A DNA stretch of 64,000 bases from Candidatus Amarobacillus elongatus (GTDB lineage: Bacteria; Chloroflexota; Dehalococcoidia; Tepidiformales; Tepidiformaceae). The stretch's first letter is position 1. Each line of letters opens with the position of its first letter. Shown here in pieces: positions 16,800 to 25,677 of the stretch. Under the pieces are notes generated by a model. That model was not told where the DNA came from. It did not search any database and saw only the letters and a list, made by a program, of their open reading frames with translations. The translations under genes were made by a program, and so were the position numbers. Where the stretch lies: NCBI GenBank assembly GCA_016703545.1, contig JADJBX010000006.1:62001-126000 (forward strand), in the 5' to 3' direction.

Positions 16800-17609
16800 G
16801 TGAATCCGCTGCCCGGCCCCCAGCTCCCCCGGCGCGAAGACAACCGCACCCTCTATTTCGGCGCCGTGCTGCTGGCGCTGCTTGTCGTGGGTGGTGGCGG
16901 CTACCTGGGAAAGACCGAACCCGCCGCCGTCGTGCCCTCGGAGCACCCTTACGAGCCGGGCTGGGCGTGGGTGAACCCCGCGCTCGCGGGCATGAGCGCC
17001 GTCGCCATCCAGCTCTGCACGACCGATGTCGCCCTCGCGGCGGCCGCCGGCCCCCAGCAGCTCCTTCTCCAGGGCCGCCTGGACGAGCTCACGGACGAGT
17101 ACGCCCGCCAGGCCGAGGACTACGACGCCCGCCTCGCCGAGCACGTCGCGAACGGCGAACGGCGGCCGTGGGATATCCCCGCCGCGGCGCCGCCCGTCTC
17201 CGTGACGAAGGGCCGTGCCTGCGCGAAGCTCGCGCCCCCCGAGGCGCGCCCGAAGCCGCTCGAGGTCGCCCCCGGCCAGCGCGTCCTGTCGCTCGACCAG
17301 CTCGATGCCGCCGCTGCCGCCGCGGGCTGGCCCATGACCGAAGGCTGGTGGCCCCAGATGCGCCTCATCGTCATCTGCGAATCCGGCGGCAACATGTTCG
17401 CGCACAACACCAGCGACCCCAACGGCGGCAGCTACGGCCTCGCCCAGCTCAACGGCACCCAGCATTTCGACCGCTCAGGCGAGGACTTCGCCCAGCGCTT
17501 CGACCCCGTCGTGAACCTGCGCACCGCACTCTGGCTTCGGACCGTGCGCGGGCACTTCGGCGGCGGCGGCGGCTGGAAGAACTGCTCCGAGAAGTACGGC
17601 ATCAACTGA
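16800..17609 (+). CDS. Membrane-anchored lysozyme/SLT-like protein
   Basis: A 269-residue protein with an N-terminal membrane segment (about residues 17-37) and a C-terminal domain of lysozyme/transglycosylase type: VICESGGNMFAHN with the probable catalytic Glu, YGLAQLNG, DPVVNLRTALWL and GGGGWKNC. The central part is an Ala/Glu-rich helical linker. A peptidoglycan-cleaving role outside the cell membrane is inferred. It directly follows the DUF4280 gene, so it could open the wall for, or be the cargo of, an injection apparatus; this is not proven by sequence. Leaderless GTG start. Confidence 0.75.
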   Translation: MNPLPGPQLPRREDNRTLYFGAVLLALLVVGGGGYLGKTEPAAVVPSEHPYEPGWAWVNPALAGMSAVAIQLCTTDVALAAAAGPQQLLLQGRLDELTDEYARQAEDYDARLAEHVANGERRPWDIPAAAPPVSVTKGRACAKLAPPEARPKPLEVAPGQRVLSLDQLDAAAAAAGWPMTEGWWPQMRLIVICESGGNMFAHNTSDPNGGSYGLAQLNGTQHFDRSGEDFAQRFDPVVNLRTALWLRTVRGHFGGGGGWKNCSEKYGIN

Positions 17610-17640
17610 GCGCGCCGCAGCCCGGTTCGCCGACCGTCGC

Positions 17641-17646
17641 TACAAT
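17641..17646 (+). promoter_or_regulatory. Leaderless -10 (TACAAT)
   Basis: TACAAT ends seven bases before the GTG at 17654. Confidence 0.5.
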
Positions 17647-17653
17647 CGGAGCC

Positions 17654-18217
17654 GTGACGCCCTCCCCCCTCCGCGGCGACCCCCACGATGACCGCATCCC
17701 GCCGGTGGAGCGCATCGAACACCACACGCGCACCCTCGACCGCAACATCCTGCTCACCTACATGGCCGATGCGAAGGCGGCGCCGGTGCTCGCGCTGCAC
17801 GCCACCCTCGCCGCCATCGCCGTGTCGCAAACGGCCGAGGTGCGGCGGCTGGTGGATCGCGGCGGCCCGACCACCCTGGCGGCGGGGCTGCTCCTGGCGT
17901 TGTACGTGCTGACCTCCGCCGGTTCGTTCCTGCTTTCGATGTTCGTGTACATGCCGCGCGCGCCGCACCCCGGTGCGCGCGCCCGCCATGGCCACTCGCT
18001 CGTGTACTTCGATGACATCCAGGCGACGCCGCTCGACGAGTTCCGGGAACGAAGCCGCACCACCGGCGCCACGGAGCTGGAAGAGGACATCCTCCGCCAG
18101 GTCCACACCGTCGCCGGCATCGCCGCGCGAAAGATGCGCCTCGTCCAGCATTCGCTCCTCGCAAGCGGCGGCGCGATCGCGGCGTGGTTGGTGCTCATGG
18201 TCTGGGCCCGCGCCTGA
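17654..18217 (+). CDS. Pycsar effector-like membrane protein (PycTM/DUF5706-like)
   Basis: A 187-residue protein with membrane segments near residues 40-58, 74-98 and at the C terminus (about 166-185). The pattern agrees with PycTM-like effectors: LLTYMADAKAAPVLAL before the first segment, a loop with LVYFDDIQ, then EEDILRQVHTVAGIAARKMR and the last segment. PycTM effectors of Pycsar antiphage systems damage the membrane when a cyclic pyrimidine nucleotide is made. No nucleotidyl cyclase is present in the window, so it is orphan here and the assignment rests on motif memory. Leaderless GTG. Confidence 0.6.
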   Translation: MTPSPLRGDPHDDRIPPVERIEHHTRTLDRNILLTYMADAKAAPVLALHATLAAIAVSQTAEVRRLVDRGGPTTLAAGLLLALYVLTSAGSFLLSMFVYMPRAPHPGARARHGHSLVYFDDIQATPLDEFRERSRTTGATELEEDILRQVHTVAGIAARKMRLVQHSLLASGGAIAAWLVLMVWARA

Positions 18218-18324
18218 GGGTTGCCCGACCGGCGGCCGCCACGGGTACACTGTCGCCGCCGCCGTCGTCATCGCGGCGCGAACCACGCTCGCCTCTCGCG
18301 AGCGGCACCAAGGCGGAGTACACC

Positions 18325-19364
18325 ATGCGTATCGGACTCATCGGGGCGGGCGCCAACATGCGCGCGCGCCACATCCCCGGCTTTCGCGCCATCCCCGGCG
18401 TCGAGGTTGTCAGCGTCGCCAATCGCACGCCCGAGAGCTCGGCCCGCGCCGCCGCTGAATCCGGTATTCCCACCGCCGCCGCCTCGCCCGAGGACCTGAT
18501 CGCTGACCCGAACGTCGATGCGGTCTGCATCGGCACCTGGCCGTACCGGCACCGCGAGTACACGATTCGCGCGCTCGAGGCCGGCAAGCACGTGCTCTGC
18601 GAGGCGCGCATGGCGATGGACGCCAGCGAGGCCGAGGACATGTTCGAGGCGAGCCAGGCGAACCCCGGCCTCGTCGCCCAGCTCGTGCCCGCGCCCTTCG
18701 ACTTCCGCACCGGCCCCACGATCGCCCGGTTGCTGCGCGAGGGCGCCATCGGCGACATCTACGAAGCCCACGTCACCGTCCACAACGGCTCCGGCATCGA
18801 CCCCTCCGCGCCCATCCACTGGCGCAACCAGCGGGTCTACTCCGGCCGCAACGTCATGACCCTCGGCATCTACAACGAAGTCATCCAGCGCTGGCTCGGC
18901 GATACCGAACGCGTCATTGCCGATGGCGCCGTGTACGTTCCCGAGCGCCCGGATCCGTCGCAGGGCGGCGCCCCCGCCGAGGCGGACGTCCCGGACAGCT
19001 ACACCGTCATCGCGCGCATGGCGAACGGCGCCCGCGCGGTCTACTCCTTCAGCGCGATGGCCGCGGGCGCCCCGTGGAACGGCATCGCCATCTTCGGGTC
19101 GAAGGCGACCATTCGCTGGACGCCGAACAGCGCGGGCGGGCGCGACGGCGCGATGCTCGTGCCCCACGGCGGCGAAGCCACCCCATCGAGCCCGACCCCG
19201 GCAGCGACCGTGGCTGGCAGGTGGAGGCTGACTTCGTGGACTCCGTGCGCACGGGCGCGCCGGTGCGGCTCACGAACTTCAGCGATGGCCTGAAGTACAT
19301 GCGCTTCACCGATGCCGCCTACCGCAGCTGGCAGACCGGCCAGGCCCAGGACTGCGGCCGGTGA
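18325..19364 (+). CDS. Gfo/Idh/MocA family oxidoreductase, one frame break
   Basis: NAD(P)-dependent dehydrogenase family. The N-terminal Rossmann motif is IGLIGAGANM, and CEARMAMDASEA occupies the place of the usual catalytic CEKP, so the Lys position reads Arg/Ala here. The frame is lost near 19178, where a C appears missing in GAAGCCACCCC; correction continues as HPIEPDPGSDRGWQVEADF and ends YRSWQTGQAQDCGR at 19364, a typical family ending. Uncorrected, the frame stops at 19293. The ATG at 18325 follows an AAGGCGGAG stretch. The substrate is unknown. Confidence 0.82.
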
Positions 19365-19444
19365 AAGACGGCGCGGGACCGTCACGGCGCTCCCACCACT
19401 GTGATGCACCGCACACAGGCGGTTCGCTGTATCGTTAAAGGGAA

Positions 19445-20470
19445 ATGCCTGCCGAGCTCGTACGAGACTCCCGCGCCAACACCCGCATCATCGCGACAGT
19501 TTCGCTCCCCATCGAAGTGACCTTCGCCCTGTTCATGCTCAGCAAGCCCGAGCGCACCCACGATCGCGCCGGCGCCGAGCACATCGCCCGGCTGCGCGAA
19601 GAGCACCCGGACCTGGTTGAGCGGGTGCGCGGCTTCTGGCCCCAATCGGACTACTTCGAATGGGGCGAACTCCTGCTCCTCACGAACGAGGCCGAGGCCC
19701 TGCTCGAAGACGACATTGAGCGGCTGACGGGGCGGCTGATGGAGGTCGCGCAGCGCCCCATCGATGTCCCCGAGCTCCCGACGGAGCCGCCCGAGGTGCG
19801 CACCTACATCGCCGCCCGCCTCGACCTGCTTCGCGCCGAACCCGCCCGCCGTGAGCGGCTCGCCGCGCTCATCCGCGACGTCTGGGAGGCTGTCATCCGG
19901 CCGCATTGGGAGGGCGCCGACCGCGCGGACGCCGAGCAGTCCGCCGCGCGCATCGCCCGCCAGCTGGAGTCCGGGTCCGAACTGACGCGCATCGTCCCCG
20001 CGAACCACCTCGGACTGCGCGAAGGCAACCGCGCGCTCCTCAACGCCGCCATTCGCAACGGCCGCGTCTACATCGTGCCGATGTCCGTGACCACCTCGGG
20101 GCAGTGCGTGTTCGGTACCGCCGACGCGCTCCTCATCTCCTTCGGACCCGAAGCCGGCACGCGCGTGAAGCGCCGCCGTGAGCAGGCCGAAGGGGCGGCG
20201 AGCAAATTCAAGGTGCTCTCCGACCCGACCCGCGTCGCCCTCCTCAGCCGCGTCCTCCAAAACCCCACCAGCATCACCGACCTCGCCGTCTACTTCGACC
20301 TTTCGCAACCGACGGTGAGCGTCCACATGAAGATGCTGCGCGAAGCGGGGTTGCTCGAATCCACGCGATCCGGGGCCGTCACCCTCTATTCCGCCTCCCC
20401 CGAGCATGTGCGCGAATTCGTCCGCCAGGCCGGTGAGGCCATCTGCGATGACGACCTCATCGGCTGCTGA
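19445..20470 (+). CDS. ArsR-type HTH regulator with a large N-terminal domain
   Basis: A 341-residue regulator. The last 100 residues form a winged helix of ArsR type: FKVLSDPTRVALLSRVLQ, then the recognition helix in LSQPTVSVHMKMLREAGLL. The first 240 residues are a helical, Glu/Arg-rich ligand or partner domain, far longer than in ordinary ArsR proteins, similar in plan to Streptomyces-type transcription factors that fuse an unknown N-terminal region to ArsR. AAAGGGAA precedes the ATG, with TATCGT nine bases further upstream. No metal-binding Cys pattern is visible in the HTH part. Its target is unknown. Confidence 0.75.
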   Translation: MPAELVRDSRANTRIIATVSLPIEVTFALFMLSKPERTHDRAGAEHIARLREEHPDLVERVRGFWPQSDYFEWGELLLLTNEAEALLEDDIERLTGRLMEVAQRPIDVPELPTEPPEVRTYIAARLDLLRAEPARRERLAALIRDVWEAVIRPHWEGADRADAEQSAARIARQLESGSELTRIVPANHLGLREGNRALLNAAIRNGRVYIVPMSVTTSGQCVFGTADALLISFGPEAGTRVKRRREQAEGAASKFKVLSDPTRVALLSRVLQNPTSITDLAVYFDLSQPTVSVHMKMLREAGLLESTRSGAVTLYSASPEHVREFVRQAGEAICDDDLIGC

Positions 20471-20485
20471 CGGGGACCTTCGCCA

Positions 20486-21292
20486 CTAGGGTGCGACCAC
20501 GAAGAAGTGCGTCGAAGCCTCCGTGAGGAGCACCCCGCCGGCGCGGAACTCCATGCGGTACTCCTTCCGGCCCAACTCCCCCGCCGCCAGCACGAAGTCG
20601 AGGCAGTCGCCCGTGCCGTCGTCCTTCCCTTCGCTCACCAGCGTCTCGACGCCGTTGAAGGTGCGGTAGAGCCGGTAGTCGAACGGGTCCGTTGGCAGCA
20701 GCGCATAACAGAGTTCGAGAGCGCTATTCGCGAGGAAGGTGGCGCCGGGGGCCCGGCTGTTCGCCACCAGCGTCGCCGAGTACGGCACGGTGCACGGCTG
20801 CGGCGCGCCCGTGCACGGTGACACATCGGCGATGACGAACGCCGTCGCGGTCGCCACCACCTGCCCACCGACGAGGAACTGCATGCGGAAGTCCGTGCGC
20901 CCGACCTGGTTCACGGCGAGCGCCGCGTTCGTGCACCCCTGGCCCGTGTCCGAATCGGCCACGACGACCACTTCGTTCGTGCCCGGCGCGGTCTTGTAGA
21001 GCCGAAAGTCGAAGGCGGCGGCCGGCGTGAGGGAGTAACAAAGTTCGAGGACGGTCCCCGCCGTGTGGTGGCTGCCCGTGCCACCCGCCGGCGTGAGGCC
21101 GCCAACGTAGGTCACGCCGGGGAGACCCGTCGCGGAATCCGCGGCCAGCATCGGCAGGATCGCGCGCCGCACGAGCGCGGGGTTCGCCTGCGCGGCGCCC
21201 GCCGGCTCATCGGCAAGCGCGGGCTGCAGCGCGATGAACGCCATCAGCGCCGGGATCACCAGGGCGAAGTACAGGGGCAGTACGCGGCGCAT
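20486..21292 (-). CDS. Secreted protein with two copies of an 80-residue beta domain
   Basis: A 268-residue exported protein. Residues 1-27 are a signal peptide ending ALQPALADE. Two homologous domains follow: LELCYSLTPAAAFDFRLYKT through ATAFVIADV, and LELCYALLPTDPFDYRLYRT through STHFFVVAP. Each has one conserved Cys early (LCY) and one mid-domain (GQGC, GDC), which may form a disulfide. No family recognised. GGAGG lies ten bases before the ATG. Likely surface or matrix role, inferred from export only. Confidence 0.75.
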   Translation of the reverse strand: MRRVLPLYFALVIPALMAFIALQPALADEPAGAAQANPALVRRAILPMLAADSATGLPGVTYVGGLTPAGGTGSHHTAGTVLELCYSLTPAAAFDFRLYKTAPGTNEVVVVADSDTGQGCTNAALAVNQVGRTDFRMQFLVGGQVVATATAFVIADVSPCTGAPQPCTVPYSATLVANSRAPGATFLANSALELCYALLPTDPFDYRLYRTFNGVETLVSEGKDDGTGDCLDFVLAAGELGRKEYRMEFRAGGVLLTEASTHFFVVAP

Positions 21293-21486
21293 GTCGCTCT
21301 TCCTCCGGGGGAACTCCCGTTTCGGTTATACATCCGCCGGCTGGCCCCGCGGCGCGATTTCGACGAACCTGCAAGCGCTCCCACCGTACGCAACACACGC
21401 GCAACCGGACCCGCCGCCCGCGTAACCCGCCCTCGCCGCGCCATTGCCGACACTGGAGATCGGCCAACCGGCCCAAGGGGGATGAC

Positions 21487-21849
21487 GTGAGTTCACCACT
21501 GAACAAGGAAATCATCACCGGCATGGTCCCGCCCCTCGGCGCCCCCGTCCGCACCATGGATGGCGAGCACCTTGGCACCGTCAAGGAAGTCTCGGGGCAG
21601 CAGTTCAAGGTCGATGCCCGCTACTCCCGCGATTACTGGCTCAGCCTCACGCTCGTCAGCGACGCCACGCCTGAGTGCGTCACCGTCGGCTGCGACGCCA
21701 GCGCGCTCGATGACTTCAAGCTCACCGGCCCCTCGACCGTGACGAGCGAATCGCCCGTGCTCGATGCCCAGCGCGAGACCTTTCCCACCATCGAGGACAA
21801 GGAACTGCGCCGCGACCGCATGATCCACGGCGACAGCGAACCGCGGTAG
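21487..21849 (+). CDS. PRC-barrel/DUF2171-like protein
   Basis: A 120-residue soluble protein. The N-terminal half, PVRTMDGEHLGTVKEVSGQQ and FKVDARYSRDYWLSL, fits the small beta barrel of PRC/DUF2171 proteins, which bind RNA or partner proteins. The C-terminal half is acidic and probably flexible. The GTG start follows AAGGGGGATGAC. No operon partner is evident. Confidence 0.65.
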   Translation: MSSPLNKEIITGMVPPLGAPVRTMDGEHLGTVKEVSGQQFKVDARYSRDYWLSLTLVSDATPECVTVGCDASALDDFKLTGPSTVTSESPVLDAQRETFPTIEDKELRRDRMIHGDSEPR

Positions 21850-21855
21850 CCGCCC

Positions 21856-22065
21856 TCACGCCAGCCGGAGCGCGCCCGCCTCGACCACGTACCGCTCGTC
21901 CACGCGGGCGCCACACCAGCGGCACGAGCCTTCGCCCTCGCGGTCGGGATGCACGACCGCGACGGTAACGGCGTTCGCGCGCGGGGCGAGCCGTGCCACC
22001 CAGGCCGCCAGCTCGAACGCCGCGAACGGCTCGGCCATGTCGCACCGGTACGTGAGCGTGTCCAT
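21856..22065 (-). CDS. Small protein with a CxxC knuckle
   Basis: A 69-residue protein with Cys at position 8 and a CRWCG knuckle near residue 48, possibly a half zinc ribbon that binds metal with other ligands. It is convergent with the PRC-like gene and divergent from the helicase gene at 22152; both divergent genes have leaderless promoters. Function unknown. Confidence 0.55.
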   Translation of the reverse strand: MDTLTYRCDMAEPFAAFELAAWVARLAPRANAVTVAVVHPDREGEGSCRWCGARVDERYVVEAGALRLA

Positions 22066-22071
22066 GGCTCG

Positions 22072-22077
22072 ATGGTA
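22072..22077 (-). promoter_or_regulatory. Leaderless -10 (TACCAT)
   Basis: On the minus strand TACCAT ends six bases before the ATG at 22065. Confidence 0.45.
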
Positions 22078-22138
22078 CGAGAGGGCGGCGCCACGGGCCC
22101 GGCCGAACGAACCCCTTCCATCCGAACGCCTGTTCTGC

Positions 22139-22144
22139 TATGGT
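22139..22144 (+). promoter_or_regulatory. Leaderless -10 (TATGGT)
   Basis: TATGGT ends seven bases before the helicase ATG at 22152. Confidence 0.5.
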
Positions 22145-22151
22145 CCGGGCC

Positions 22152-24463
22152 ATGGCGAAGCCCAAGCCCGCCTACCCCGTTCCCGCCGTCCGCCCCATCC
22201 CGCCCGCGGTGGTGGCCGAGTCGGTCGTGGCGGAGCTGCGCGCGAAACCAACGGAGACGATCGTGCGCCACCTCGAGGAGGTGCCCGCCCGCCACGCGCA
22301 CTGGCCCGAGAACCTCGACGCCCGCCTTGTTGGGGCGCTTCAGCGGCGGGGCATCGCCCTGCCGTACACGCACCAGGCACGCGCTATCGAACACGCCATC
22401 GCCGGGCAGAACGTCGTCGTCGTGACCCCCACCGCGAGCGGCAAGACCCTCTGCTACAACGTCCCCGTCCTCGACACGATCCTGAAGGACCCGAGCGCGC
22501 GGGCGCTCTACCTCTTCCCACGAAGGCGCTCGCCGCCGACCAGCTGGACGAACTGCACGGGCTCGTGGGCGACGTGGGCGCGGAGATTGGCACCTACACC
22601 TATGACGGCGACACGCCCGCCGACGCGCGCCGCGCCATCCGCCAGGCCGGCCACATCGTGCTCACGAACCCGGACATGCTGCACTCGGCCATCCTCCCCC
22701 ATCACACGAAGTGGACGAAGCTGTTCGAAAGCCTCGAATACGTGGTCGTGGACGAGCTGCACATGTGCCGGGGGGTCTTCGGCAGCCATGTCGCGAACGT
22801 CCTCCGCCGGCTCCGGCGCATCTGCCAGTTCTACGGGAGCAATCCCACCTTCATCCTCTGCTCCGCGACCATCGCCAACCCGGACGAGCTCGCCGCCGCG
22901 CTCGTCGGCGATGAGGTCGCGCTTGTGGATGACAATGGCGCGCCGCGCGGGGAGCGGGTGGTCGTGCTGCACAACCCGCCCGTCGTGAACCGCGAACTCG
23001 GCATCCGCCAATCCTCCCTGAAGGCGACGCGCGACATCGCCGCGCGGCTCATCCGCGCCGGTGTGCAGACGATTGTGTTCGCGCCCAGCCGCATGCGCGT
23101 GGAACTCCTGCTCACCTATTTGCGCGAGGTGTTGCGCAACAAGCCCGGCGACGCCGAGCGCATCGCCGGCTATCGCGGCGGCTACCTGCCCAACGAGCGC
23201 CGTGCGATCGAGCGCGGCCTGCGCGATGGCAGCGTCCGCGGCGTCGTGGCCACAAACGCCCTCGAACTCGGCATCGATATCGGCGGCATGGGCGCGAGCG
23301 TGGTCATGGGGTATCCCGGGTCGCTCGCGAGCCTCTGGCAGCAGTTCGGGCGCGCCGGCCGCCGCCACGATGCCTCGCTCTCGGTCCTCGTCGCCTCCTC
23401 CAACCCGCTCGACCAGTACGTGCTCACCCACCCGGATTATGTGTTTGAACGCAGCATCGAACGCGGCCTCATCGACCCCGACAACCTGTACGTGCTCGCC
23501 AGCCACCTCAAGTGCGCCGCCTTCGAGCTGCCCTTCGAGGAAGGGGAGGTCTTCGGCGCGCATACCGGCGAGTTGCTCGACATCCTCGCGGAGGAGGGCG
23601 TGCTGCAGAAGGCCGGCCAGCGCTACCACTGGATGTCCGAGGCGTACCCGGCCGAGCAGGTGAGCCTGCGAACGGCCAGCACCGACAACTTCGTCATCAT
23701 CGAGCAAGGGCCCAATCCTCGCGTCATCGGCGAGTGCGACCGGCCCAGCGCGCCGCTCCTCATCCACGAGGACGCGATCTACATACATCGCGGCCAGCAG
23801 TACCAGGTCGAATGGCTCGATTGGGACGACAAGAAGGCGTACGTCACGCCCGTCGCCGTCGACTACTACACGGACGCCCAGCTCGCGGTGGAACTGAAGG
23901 TGCTCGATAGCTTCCGCGACGCGGCGACGGCCGGCGGCGAATTCGAGGCGGGCGAAGTCGCCATCACCTTCCTCGCCACCATCTTCAAAAAGGTGAAGCT
24001 CAACACCCACGAGAACGTGGGCTGGGGCAAGATCGCCATCCCCGAGGAGAGCTTCCACACCTCCGGCATGTGGCTCAGCTTCGATGAGCCCGCCACCCGC
24101 GACCTCGACCGGGACCAGGTGGCGACGGGCCTCGCCGGCATCGCCCACGTCCTCCGCAACATCGCCCCCGTGTACTGCCTCTGCGACGCCCGTGACATCG
24201 GCGCCGAGGCGCAGGTGCGGTCGCCCCACAGCCAGCGGCCGGCGGTGTACCTGTACGACATGGTCCCGGGCGGTGTCGGCCTTTCGGACCGGCTGTTCGA
24301 CGTGCGCGACGAGCTCCTGGAGGCCGCACTCGCGATGGTGCTGGCGTGCCCGTGCGACAACGGCTGTCCCACGTGCGTCGGTCCACAGGTCGAATCGAAC
24401 CCGCGCGCGAAGCGCTCGGCGGTGCTCCTGCTGGAGCGCGTCTCCGGGGCGCGCGCGAGCTGA
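22152..24463 (+). CDS. DEAD/DEAH-box helicase of the YprA/MrfA type, one frame break
   Basis: ATP-dependent SF2 helicase with a C-terminal zinc-binding DUF1998 region, about 770 residues. Walker A is TPTASGKT, the Walker B box VVVDELHM, then SATIANPDE, TNALELGIDI and the arginine-finger motif QFGRAGRRHD. The C terminus carries CPCDNGCPTCVG, the four-Cys metal site of the family. In Bacillus the MrfA homologue repairs mitomycin damage, so a DNA-repair role is likely. A missing C at 22517-22519 breaks the frame; corrected, it reads LYLFPTKALAADQ. Both flanking frames fit one protein with no other gap. Confidence 0.88.
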
Positions 24464-24464
24464 A

Positions 24465-25048
24465 TCAGGCCAGGGCGGCGGCCACGAGCTCGCGTTCGGC
24501 CTCTGGCAGCGCCAGTTCCAGCGCGAGCCGCCGGGCGTCGGGGCTCATCTTCGTCCACGTCTTGCGCAGGACGGTGATGAGCTTTTCGCGGTCCATCTTC
24601 CCCGCCACGTCCCCAGCTGCAGTTCGAGGAACACCAGGCAGAGCGCATCCTCGATCGCCTGCGCGTCGGGGTCGCGGCCGAGCAGCTCCTTGCGAATGAG
24701 CGCGCCCACGCGCCCGGCCACATCCTCGCCGTACCCCGCCTCGCGCAGCAGTGCGGCGGCCGTATCCGCGTGGAAACGGTAGAGCTGCGTGCGCCAGCGC
24801 AGGTAGCCGGTGCGCCCTTCGGGGAAGCTGGATCGGGGCGACTCCCAGCGCCGGATGTGTTGCGCCCTCGCCGCAAGCAGCAGCGCCTCCGAAGCATCGG
24901 GCCGCAGCCGCCGCACCCACGCCGTCATCAGCTTGGCGTGCACCAGCTCCTTCGGGCGCGGTCCGTCGGGCGTGGGCACGAGGGTTGGGTCCACCGCGTT
25001 CGCGGCGTCGATCGCGGAGATGGCTTTCTCGAAGAGCGCGTCGTTCAC
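24465..25048 (-). CDS. DUF4202 family protein, one frame break
   Basis: About 195 residues matching DUF4202, a small helical family of unknown function. Family landmarks are AIDAANAVDP, RAQHIRRWESPRSSFPEG, GYLRWRTQLYRFHA, EDALCLVFLELQLG and, after the break, KLITVLRKTWTKMSPDARR. The His in QHIRRW and in YRFHAD suggest an HD-like metal site. The frame breaks at 24611-24614, where one G (minus strand) is missing; correction restores LQLGDVAGKMDRE. Leaderless GTG at 25048. Confidence 0.82.
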
Positions 25049-25054
25049 TCCGCG

Positions 25055-25060
25055 AGTGTA
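25055..25060 (-). promoter_or_regulatory. Leaderless -10 (TACACT)
   Basis: On the minus strand TACACT ends six bases before the DUF4202 GTG at 25048. Confidence 0.5.
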
Positions 25061-25163
25061 CCCCGCCTGTCACGCCCGTTCGGCCGCGAAATCCGGGCCG
25101 CGCGGCCGCACGCCGGCGTCACCCGTCACCGCACAGTGGATGGACGCTGTTCGAGGAGCCGGG

Positions 25164-25661
25164 GTGAGGACGACGTATCGGTGGGGGGCGTTGCTTGGGC
25201 CGCTGTGCGCGGGCGTCGTGCTCGCGGGATGCTCCGCGCCCGCACCGTCCGGTCCCCCGGAAGCCTCGGCCACCCTCACCATCGAGGAGTTGAACGCGCT
25301 CTCCTGCGGTGTCCCCGCAGGTTCCATCAGCGTCCGGCTTGCCGATTGCGCGGTGCTCCCCACGGGAGCGGCCGCGGCCGGCCCGATCACCTTCCACGCC
25401 ATCCCGCCCACGGCATCGGAGAACGGTGGCGCTCTGCGCGAGCTTGTGATCATTACGCGCCCGGCACCCGGCGCCGACCCCGTCGAGGTGGCCGCCATCC
25501 GCGAGGTCCTGGCCGACCGCCCGCGCGACCTTTCCGTGGAACTGCCGGCGGGTGAATACGAGATCCAGTGCCGCGCCGCCGAGCCGGCGCCCGCGGCCTC
25601 GCGCGTGTACGTGACCTCGGGCACGGCACCGCTCTCCGTCACCGACGGCATTCAGCGCTAA
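25164..25661 (+). CDS. Small lipoprotein of unknown function
   Basis: A 165-residue lipoprotein: VRTTYRWGALLG then the lipobox VLAGC near residue 22. The mature part is a predicted beta sandwich with two Cys residues (LSCGVP, LADC) plus a later EIQCRA, similar in outline to small cell-surface immunoglobulin-like domains, but no family is recognised. AGGAG lies seven bases before the GTG at 25164; an in-frame ATG at 25138 would add nine residues. Confidence 0.65.
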   Translation: MRTTYRWGALLGPLCAGVVLAGCSAPAPSGPPEASATLTIEELNALSCGVPAGSISVRLADCAVLPTGAAAAGPITFHAIPPTASENGGALRELVIITRPAPGADPVEVAAIREVLADRPRDLSVELPAGEYEIQCRAAEPAPAASRVYVTSGTAPLSVTDGIQR

Positions 25662-25677
25662 CGAGTTCGCGAAATCC

